From contig NW_006768775.1 in NCBI RefSeq assembly GCF_000204055.1, positions 464,770 to 528,769 on the forward strand: a DNA stretch of 64,000 nt. Direction: 5' to 3'. Position numbers and translations under genes: made by a program. Under the pieces are notes generated by a model. That model was given only the letters and a program-made list of their open reading frames with translations, had not been told where the DNA came from and did not search any database. The first letter of the stretch is position 1. Each line of letters begins with the position of its first letter. This DNA comes from Melampsora larici-populina 98AG31. Lineage: Eukaryota; Basidiomycota; Pucciniomycetes; Pucciniales; Melampsoraceae. Shown piece by piece: positions 56,238 to 64,000 of the stretch.

Positions 56238-56450
56238 TACAGTCTGTATCCGGGTTTGAGGTTTGGGGTTTGAGGTTTGTCCTCCACCCTCCTCTCTGGT
56301 CCATCGTAGTTTTTTCCCAGTTTCCCAGTTTCCAAATACAGCCAAAAACGCAAACTGGGAAACTGGGAGAACGTGGGAAAGTTCCAAACACAGCCAAAAA
56401 CAAAAACTGGGAAACTGGGAAAAAAAACCCAGTTTTAACTTTGTATCCCC
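56238..56450 (-). mobile_element. inverted longer copy of the 48512-48614 repeat
   Basis: The right edge is the inverse of GGGGATACAAAGTTAAAACT and the left edge includes GTACAGTCTGTATCCGGG. The middle has several CCCAGTTTCCCAGTTT units that are missing from the short copy. It directly abuts the element at 55406-56221. Confidence 0.75.
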
Positions 56451-56946
56451 TACCTTGAAGTCACTGGAGCTCCTGAGACCAAGAGGTGCTACATAGCATG
56501 CTCATGATCCAAACTATACCCAGTCTCTCTAAGTCTGACAATCAAACCTGCCTTTGACTCCTTGTATATATTCAATCTGTTCCGCCCATTGTTGTTGTGA
56601 TATTATCAATCTTGGTGCCCCCTGTTATCGACTGGATGGCGCGTATCACATGAACAACAGTGGGAATTTGAGCACTAATGCATAGCTGGACAAATGGAAG
56701 ACGAAGAAAATAATCATGTGATAACTACAAAGCTCCACTGGATTGTGATGGTGGAGTGATCCTGCAGTCACGTGATGGTGGGATGGTGTAGCTGTACTAA
56801 ATCAAATGAACCCCTCGTCGCGTTTGAAGGTTGACCATTCTCATAAAGCTGAGCCTCAACTAGAACTCAGTCTCAATCTATCAATCTCTTCAACTCACAT
56901 CATCATTTCATCAAATCTGACCAATTGACCTCAAAGAAATCTCATC
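56451..56946. other. upstream region of DUF7918 copy 4
   Basis: No gene. The last part reads as leader sequence (CATCATTTCATC, TCTCATC) before the start codon. Confidence 0.35.
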
Positions 56947-58289
56947 ATGCCAAAAGCCGACGGAATTCAAGCAAACCTCGTCTGCAATGGAATGTCATTA
57001 AATGAATACCCTACCGCCTCGTCCGCGCCCAACACCGTGTTCTGCGAATCAACGCCGGGTCAAGCTTTCGAGGTTGTGTACACTGGACCAAGGACACCTT
57101 CGGATTGTATAGTTAAGCTACTCTGCGATGGTGTCCGCGTGAAGGGCACTGCATTCCGTCGCCATGAAAATCTCTCTCAAACTATTCGTGGTATCTATTC
57201 GCCTACCGACGATACAAAACTTATGCCCTTCAAATTTACGAATATTGAGCTTTGCGAAGAAGATGATAGTCATCCAGAACAAATTGTTAAAAACCTAGGC
57301 ACTGTATCATTAGAATTTTTCCATTGCATCTTGGGTCGAAGCAAAAAAGGGGGTAAAGACCCTGTTCAATCACTCGCATCCAACTCCAAATTCTCGGAAC
57401 GGAACAAGAAAGCTAGCATGATTCCGCATACTATCAGGTTGGTTTTTCTGATCGCTCGCGCTTGTGATTCAAACGAGCAGTCAGCTGTCCTGTTTGCTGA
57501 CTGTGCTTTTGATTATAGCCTCGGTGAATCGATAACTGTGCCAAAACGATCGGTAAAAAGTTCTACTCACAAGCAGATGGATGAAAAACCCTATCTGCGA
57601 TTTGTATGGCAGTACAGGTCTCGTGGTAAGCTTGAATCACCAACTGGCTGTTCTTTGATCCCTTATGATTCTTGACTGGAGTTGACAAACTGATTGTTTC
57701 TATCTACTTCGATTCATTAGGCATGTTGATCACTGCTGGCGTGATTCCGCGACCCATCAGCCCGCTCCCAGATGTCGGACCACCAAATCCCTCAGTCACT
57801 CTTGAAGATAGCGAATCAAGCCTAGTACAGGTACCGGAACCACGCGTGAAGGAGCGCAAACCATCAATTTGTGTCAACAGAGGTGGTGACATCATAACTG
57901 GACCTTCGACTCGCCAGGACACCAAGCCTAACATCAAGCCGAAGACAAGCAGTGGCAAATCGGTGGTCATCGATCTGTGTGATGATGATAATCAACCAAT
58001 TGTACAACCAATTGCAACCTGCTCCAGTCTCGAAAACCCTATCATTCTCGATGATGACACTGATGACGAGCAGATAACTCAAGCATCGGAAAAAGTCATC
58101 CAAGCTAGTGGCAGTTTAGCTCAGCAAGTCGATATCAAACCTGTGAAGACCGAGTTGGAGACTCAAGCAGCCACAGCACCTGGTGACCAACCCAACCCAA
58201 CAAAACGAGCCCAGGATGCGACTGAAGTGGAAGGACGCGATCAGAAGCGCATGAAAGTTGATATGACATCTATCACTCTGGATGCTTGA
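56947..58289 (+). CDS. DUF7918-like protein with SUMO-interaction motifs, copy 4
   Basis: Exons 56947-57437, 57519-57625 and 57721-58289 give about 388 residues, all phases consistent. Exon 1 is 491 nt, as in copy 2. The DUF7918-like part has TVFCESTPGQAFEVVYTG, MPFKFTNIELCEEDDSH, FSERNKKASMIPHTI and LRFVWQYRSRG. The C-terminal exon has SVVIDLCDDDNQP and NPIILDDDTDDEQ, then TKRAQDATEVEGRDQKRMKV. It looks intact. It stands about 11 kb from copy 3, separated by the alpha-kinase and rve integrase genes, so the cluster has been split by insertion or the copy moved. Confidence 0.87.
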
Positions 58290-59490
58290 ACAATGTAAGT
58301 CTTCAAGTCTTCCGTTACTCATCAGGCTCTGATATCGATATTGTCTTGATCTTGTTCTCATGGCTCTCATTAGGTCTACTTTCCACTTATGGATATCAAA
58401 TCCTAGAAACCAAGATGTTTCAAAATCATCTCAGATGCAAAACAAAAAATTGGCTTTCATCAGAATTGCGACCTTTACAAATAAACGTGTCTTGTCATCT
58501 GATGTTGTCTTGAATTGAACATTTTTTGTTTCAATGATTGATTCCCAATTGCAACACCAATCTCTCTTACAAACTGATTCTTTCAAAAGCTGTTTCAAAC
58601 AGTGCACATCCACACCCTCCAATCCATCCTAGATCTCAAGAATCTAAAATATATGCAAAAAAATCCATTTCATAAGTATTGCTTTACCCTGAATTTGTAC
58701 CCCAATGTTGTGACTGTTTTATTCAATGTACCTATGTTTTTGTCTTCTTTCCTCATGTTTACTTGTTGTATTAAACCAATATCTCTTCTAAATTCTTATC
58801 ATTTAAATTTCAGATTCATGCATCTTTTTTTGATCTTTTCTGCAACTGTTGTATGTGGCAAAGTTTTTTAATAGTAACAATTCACTTCTACAATTTTTTT
58901 TGATACACAATTGAAGGATTTTGATCTGATTATCTAAGCTTGAGTAAGATTCTGTGCATCATTAGCCTTTCTTTTCTCAAATGTATGATGAGTTTTATGA
59001 TGACAACAAGATCTTCTGACATAGATAGCTAATGGAAATATATACATACTCATTAAATCACATTTGGCTTGTTTCTTTGATGCTCTGAGAGTGTTTGACA
59101 TTTCATTTTTGAATCAAAGATGGGATGAAAGATGAAATGTATTCAGTTTTTGATCTTGACATTGACAATGTCGAGTTTCCATTTTTGTCATTCTCTTTTG
59201 ATAAGTCAGGAGTGTTTGTGGGCAAGTGATTTATTGGAGTGGCAGTTGAGGTGGTGCATGTGATATTTGACCAACATATCTGTCATTGACTCTTTGAATT
59301 CAACTGCTACTGCTCATTTTTCTTTTCTCTTTCTCTCAGTTTGTCTCTATGTGCTTGTTTGTCATGTGGGGAATGTGCCAGGGACAGCAGAGAGATGGAT
59401 CAGAGGCTTAGGAGAAGTGGAGTATTCTTTCTCTAACTTTCCACCTAGACTAAAAGATGTCTTTACAGACCTACGCGGACATCACCCCGG
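58290..59490. other. non-coding region after DUF7918 copy 4
   Basis: AT-rich, with only short frames. No RNA or repeat is recognised. Confidence 0.35.
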
Positions 59491-59494
59491 CGCC

Positions 59495-59690
59495 TAAGAG
59501 TGTCTCACCCAGCACTCTGGTGGTTAGAGTCTCAGATTCCGTGAAACCTTGGCCAAAGTTCAATTTCAAAGCCTCCCTGCTTACATAGCTCCAACCCAAA
59601 TGTTTCTCTTTTGAATTCTCTTTCTTTCTTTCAAATCTCACATCACACAGAGCCCGGACTTCCATGTACCCAAACACCGCCATGCAGCTG
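59495..59690 (+). repeat. possible tRNA-derived SINE-like stretch
   Basis: CTGGTGGTTAGAGTCTCAG resembles a tRNA A box region and AAAGTTCAATTTC about 30 bases later resembles a B box. A similar head (GAGTGGTTAGTGCTCAGG) lies near 21010. No terminal duplication was found, so this is tentative. Confidence 0.3.
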
Positions 59691-59699
59691 CCAACCCAT

Positions 59700-60127
59700 T
59701 GTTTTTCTCACTTACCATAGTTTTCTACAGTGTTTTTATACCCTAGGGTCAGGCTTTGCACTATAAATACATTCAATTAGAAAAAAGCTTAAGCAAAGGG
59801 GATGACACCAATTATGGGTCAAGCTGAGCCCCAAAACCAACATCCCTTGCGTTACCCAAAAACCAACCCGCCGGGCACGGTTTTGGTTGGGCCTTTTGGC
59901 CCCCTGATACATTGGTTAACCCAATGGTTTTGGGAGCGGGGGGGTTTCTAGAAAGTACCCAACCCGTGGGTAACCGGCAGTTTTTGAGCAAACACATTGA
60001 TTTCAAACCGGTAGGAAAGAGTAGAACAAAACAACAGTAAACCAGTAACAAAAGTGGTGAAAAAGAAAGAATAAAAAAATAAAAGTAAAAAAACAAAAAA
60101 ATTATGATAAAAATTGAGTTATGAATC
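59700..60127. other. 3' flank of hAT remnant with GC-rich repeats
   Basis: Contains repeated GGTTTTGG- and TTACCC-like motifs and GGGTTGGGTACTTTC inverse, possibly the subterminal region of the hAT element. No terminal inverted repeat was fixed. Confidence 0.35.
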
Positions 60128-62273
60128 TCAATAATCATTGATTACAATATGATTGTTGGTTGAGTTAAGTTTATGAGGGAAATACATAGGCCCAAATAGG
60201 CAAAACCACTCCTTGAGGCACAAAAGAATCTCTACATTTGCAGGAGATAGAGAAGCTCGTTGAGGTCCTATAATACAATTTATCTTACTAAAGGCTCCCT
60301 CAGATGGAGTGCTAGTAGCAGGAATGGCCAGGTACATCTTTGACATCTTGGCAAGTACTGGCAGGGTGTCCTCTTTCCCTTTCCAAAACAATAATACATC
60401 CCCCCAATGACGATCACAATCACCCAAATAGCAATGAATTTCACTTTTGATAGTGTTGTATATGGTTGGTTCATTGCTTCCGTAGATGGCTTCAGCAAAT
60501 CAATTTGGTTTTGGCTTTGTTTTCTTGACTTTGGAGCTTGGAGGAACAGAGGCAAATGTGGATGCTATATTGATGAACTGTTGCTTGAAGTCGTCGGGAG
60601 TCATGCTGTAGTTCATAAAGAAGTCTGCTTGATCCTAGATAAAATTATCTTTGTCAATAATTATCACTAATTGTTGATAAGTAGAGAATTGCTTACCTCA
60701 AAAAACTTCATCTTCAGGCCAGGGTTTAGAATCATTCACAGTGTCCTTTTACTACTCACTGGGAGTACGTCCACCTCAATCCAATCTCAATCCAATCTCA
60801 AATCCATGTCAGTTCAATATCAATCCAATCTCAATGTTTGGCCTAGATTAACAGACAAACAACCTTCCAGAATGAACTGGAATAAAGTTTGGTTGCATGT
60901 CCACACATGAAGCTGTCAGAATTTCTGGAAGGTTTGAGTGATTATGCAGCCCATGCATATCCCCCACTCAAACATAATTGGAGGTCAAACTGATATTGAA
61001 CTGACATTCAATTGAGATTGGATTGAGGTGAATGGAAATCACTGGCCGCCAGTGACTAGTAAAATGACACTGTGATTGCACAAACGGGTGCTGGTTTTTT
61101 TAGTACTTGTTTGAAGTACTCTTCCAGCTTAGTCAGCATATCCTTGGCAGCTGGTATAAGCTGAGTGTGGTCATACTTTTCCTTGAACCAAAGTAAGAGA
61201 CGTTGGAAAATCAATATGATATCACTTGGAGAGAAATGAAGACTGAGAAGAGAAATGAATAGTTGAGATATTGTAACTTCATCAAACCATCAATGATAAC
61301 TGTATAAATAGGAATTACTTCATGCATTGTAGGTTATTGTCTTTGAAATAATATATTGGTAGCCTCACTGAGAGGCTCAAGGAAGTTTCACATTTGCTGA
61401 ACGTAGCCCCACTCTAACTGGGACAATGCAAACTTGTGGCCTTCTTGCCGTTCACAAAACTTCATGCAGGCTTCTTTCAACCAAAGGGCACATTTAAGCA
61501 TTAGGTATGACAAGTTCCATTGGGTTGGAACATCAATCATCAACCTATTGGCTCAACCAGCTGAGGTCAAAGTTTGAGATTGATGATTGACTTCTTCATC
61601 GGGGTTTGATGGTGTGCGGTAGTGGAAGAACTCGGCAGCATCTTTGTCTAGTTGTGCTTAGATATCTTCCTCGTCATCTTCATTTGCATCTTGTTTATCG
61701 TTTACATTTGGATCATGATTTCAATTCTTGTTTTCACCGTCATCTGAATCTGAATCTTGAAGTAGAGTTATCACCTTGGCAAAGTTCTGAATTTGTTGAG
61801 GTGTTGTTCAAGTGTACATTGCCAGACTGTGTATACAACCATAAATCATGTTGAGCTTGACAGAGGCGTTGTCAGGAGTGTGGAAGGCCTTGTTTTGCGG
61901 CTAAATTGATGACATGAGTGCAGCATCCCATGAGCTGATTCTTGGCAAAATTGATGTTGGTTTCTTAAGCAATTGACCAATATTGACATTCACACTGGCA
62001 TTATTGGCAGTCATGCCTGATATCTTCAAGCCTAGATTGAATTCACAGATATAATTGCCGAGGATCTCAGCAAAGTTATCAGCATCATGGGCACCTAGAT
62101 AGCAGAGACAGGATGGTTTGTTTAGTCAGAAACAATCTATTAAGAAAATGAAATATGAAAAACAACTTACCTTCAATATCAGGCATTCCAATAACAATGT
62201 CCATGAGCTTCCAATATTTAGTGATGAAGTGGCTAGTGATTCCCAAGAACCCGTGATGATTCACTGCCAGCAT
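60128..62273 (-). pseudogene. hAT-family transposase, decayed
   Basis: On the minus strand the 5' part reads FLGITSHFITKYWKLMDIVI, then an RNase H-like region with the pattern MTANNASVN. Far downstream is the hAT C-terminal dimerisation motif, with YLAIPATSTPSEGAFSKI and ASLSPANVEILLCLKEW (60128-60427). Several stops and frame changes lie between these parts, and a 338-bp MITE sits at 60737-61074. The gene is not functional. It resembles Ac-like hAT transposases of fungi. The 8-bp target duplication was not found. Confidence 0.82.
60737..61074. mobile_element. 338-bp MITE nested in hAT transposase
   Basis: Inverted ends CACAGTGTCCTTTTACTA and CACAGTGTCATTTTACTA, then repeated CTCAATCCAATCTCAA. 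ATT occurs on both sides (60734-60736, 61075-61077). It interrupts the transposase pseudogene. Confidence 0.82.
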
Positions 62274-62279
62274 TAAAGA

Positions 62280-63180
62280 GGTTCCTTGATGGGAATCAGC
62301 ACTAGGCTGGGAACATTTTTGAGAGTAGAATGGGTCATGAAGCCATCACGCAGTGGCCATCTGAGCAATAAAGTATATGTTACATATGTGCAAACATCTG
62401 AGTGAATACTTAGCTGTCATCTACATATAGCTCCGCTCAGTTACCTGCTCATCTGGTTGAGAAATTCACATGTAATATGTTCTGTAACTTTGTTATGATT
62501 GCAACAAACGGCGCAAAAGATTGACTACATATATCACCATGGCTACTGAGGAAATACTTATGAAGATATTTAGCAGTAACCAATGGGGAATTTGGTTCCT
62601 GGGACCCATATTCCCACCCAGGAATCTCTTTAATGCTGGCAGTGATTAGGCGAGGTCCACGCCTCTTGTGTGAAGGCTACATAGTCGCTTTGATTGAAAT
62701 ACTTGGACTGAATAAAGGTCATGTAGTGGTTATACACTTTGCTGCAGTGCTGAGCAATTGCATGTTGTTGCACAAGCATTCCAATAGTTTGAGTGTTGAC
62801 AAGTAGAAGAAGGTATTTGAAAGAAGTTTGGTTGACTATGGCATAGGGGAGATTGCAATTGGATATGAAGTAGGTGAGCGCGGTCTTGAGAGTCTCCGCA
62901 TTGAGAGTTTCCCATCAAGTACAAAGAGAAAGGAAACAAGGAAAGAAATGTTGGAAGATTGAGAAGGATGAATCAAATGAGTTGGAAGAGAGAATATTCA
63001 AGACTCACTGTCAGCCCTGAGTACTAAACCAGAGTACCAATGGGCGACGTATTATAATAAAAACCTTAAAAATAGCAATCACAACTCAAGGCTCAGTTTC
63101 AAGAGTCAAGTTACATATGATTTAGCATATGTAACATGTGCAGAACTTACATCACAGGGTTTTCCCGTCTTGGGGTCAAT
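62280..63180. other. non-coding or decayed 5' part of hAT region
   Basis: Short frames only. It may contain the remnant N-terminal part of the hAT transposase, but no BED zinc finger could be recognised. Confidence 0.3.
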
Positions 63181-63189
63181 TACTCCACA

Positions 63190-63480
63190 TAAGTTGTGAC
63201 CAGCACCTTTTGTAGTGCTGTGGCAACACCAAGACAGCAGCGCTCGGGATAGTGCTAGTGTAGAGTTAGTGTAACTCTAAGCGCAGAGCTATCTGATAGT
63301 GTTACACCTGTTATAAGAGCTACGTTAGCAGCCCCGGATAACGGGGCTTTTTTTATCAGTTACATTAGCAACCCAGGTTAACACGGTTTTTTTTTCAAGC
63401 TACGCATCAGCCCCACATTGCGTTACCGTAGCTCGGTTGCGCGTAAGGGAAAGCAGGGGCTGGATTGTACCAACTCAGCA
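63190..63480. other. structured GC-rich segment with hairpins and T runs
   Basis: Contains AGAGTTAGTGTAACTCT, and AGCCCCGGATAACGGGGCT followed by seven T, then another hairpin-like block followed by nine T. The composition differs from the flanks. It may be the subterminal region of a DNA element or an RNA polymerase III unit; neither is proven. Confidence 0.35.
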
Positions 63481-64000
63481 TCTGTAACCGACATTTGAAT
63501 GGTTAGCTGTTTGTGGATTTTAATCTTGATTCATACCTTTCCTAAATTGATTTCTATCAAACAAATAGCTGCCAACTTTTTGATCCCTTCCTCTTAACTC
63601 TTTTCTTCTTCACTTATCTTCTTTGACAGTCCTATCAACGACAAACATTACTCAATTCCTTCTCTCTCAATCATCAACGTGGAACTTTTCAAAATTGGTC
63701 ATTTTCTCAGTCAACAATCTCAAATGATTGAGAGAGAATTTAAAAAGAAATCAAAGAATCAAACTTCAGAATTTTAACTTGCATCTGAACAAATCATTCC
63801 AATCAAACCTCGGATGCCAATTTATACATCACTGAACAAAATCCCAAGATGACTACTCCAAAACAAACGACTTACAACCCCAACCCACCAAACTATCAAA
63901 CTTGGCAAAACTAGCATTCACAAGAGTCAGCATCATCAAACTACCTACATACTACATTCATTGAAGGAGTCCAATTGATCATCAACTCAATAAAACAATC
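63481..64000. other. non-coding window end
   Basis: Pyrimidine-rich, then A-rich. An ATG near 63849 (MTTPKQTTYNPNPPNYQTW) followed by a stop is too short to call a gene. Confidence 0.3.

Noticed and set aside
1..64000. CRISPR arrays, bacterial operons and rRNA genes
   Set aside because: No regular direct-repeat/spacer array, no ribosome-binding-site-driven gene strings and no rRNA cores. The spliced genes show a eukaryote.

Overview
The window looks like nuclear DNA of a basidiomycete, most likely a rust fungus (Pucciniales). This is inferred from AT-rich, repeat-laden sequence, many introns of about 50-90 bp, a multicopy family of small secreted cysteine-containing proteins, an expanded DUF7918-like family, an alpha-kinase with an N-terminal cysteine cluster, and DUF6589 and RecQ-like genes. 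The species cannot be told. Two runs of 100 Ns (25221-25320, 41821-41920) are assembly gaps.

Layout. 0.5-2.5 kb: a multi-exon gene of unknown function with one in-frame TGA. 3.1-4.3 kb: a broken Tc1/mariner-type transposase. 6.1-13.9 kb: a Copia retrotransposon (5-bp target duplication TGATT, two LTRs, gag, protease, integrase, reverse transcriptase, RNase H) carrying a 1.4-kb CACTA insertion in pol and an 89-bp MITE in one LTR. 14-19.5 kb: gene-poor DNA with PIF/Harbinger-like and TA-flanked MITEs, a foldback repeat and a 75-bp hairpin element. 19.6-23 kb and 34.1-35.0 kb: three paralogous five-exon genes for small secreted proteins with a shared promoter block. 25.5-33.2 kb: a nearly complete DNA transposon, described below. 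37.1-45.6 kb and 56.9-58.3 kb: four DUF7918-like genes with SUMO-interaction-like motifs and nuclear-type basic tails, one broken by a MITE. 49-52 kb: an alpha-kinase gene, probably decayed. 52.3-54.0 kb: an rve-type integrase/transposase broken by one TGA. 60.1-62.3 kb: a decayed hAT transposase with a nested MITE.

The main find is the 7,659-bp element at 25544-33202. It has 272-bp terminal inverted repeats differing at one base, is flanked by a 9-bp direct repeat (GACTCGGCC), and encodes an uninterrupted 826-residue DUF6589 protein in six exons, a convergent RecQ-family helicase, and a small protein of unknown type. The architecture suggests DUF6589 is a transposase or works with one, with RecQ as partner; I cannot assign it to a named superfamily.

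A second theme is mutational. The four substitutions between the Copia LTRs and the single mismatch between the DUF6589-element repeats are all CpG transitions. Five separate genes (unknown gene 1, Copia gag-pol, the RecQ helicase, the alpha-kinase, the rve integrase) each show one in-frame stop in otherwise continuing sequence, and all five are TGA, the only stop that CpG deamination makes (from CGA). This fits CpG methylation with deamination. TGA also ends several apparently intact genes here, so a changed genetic code is not supported.
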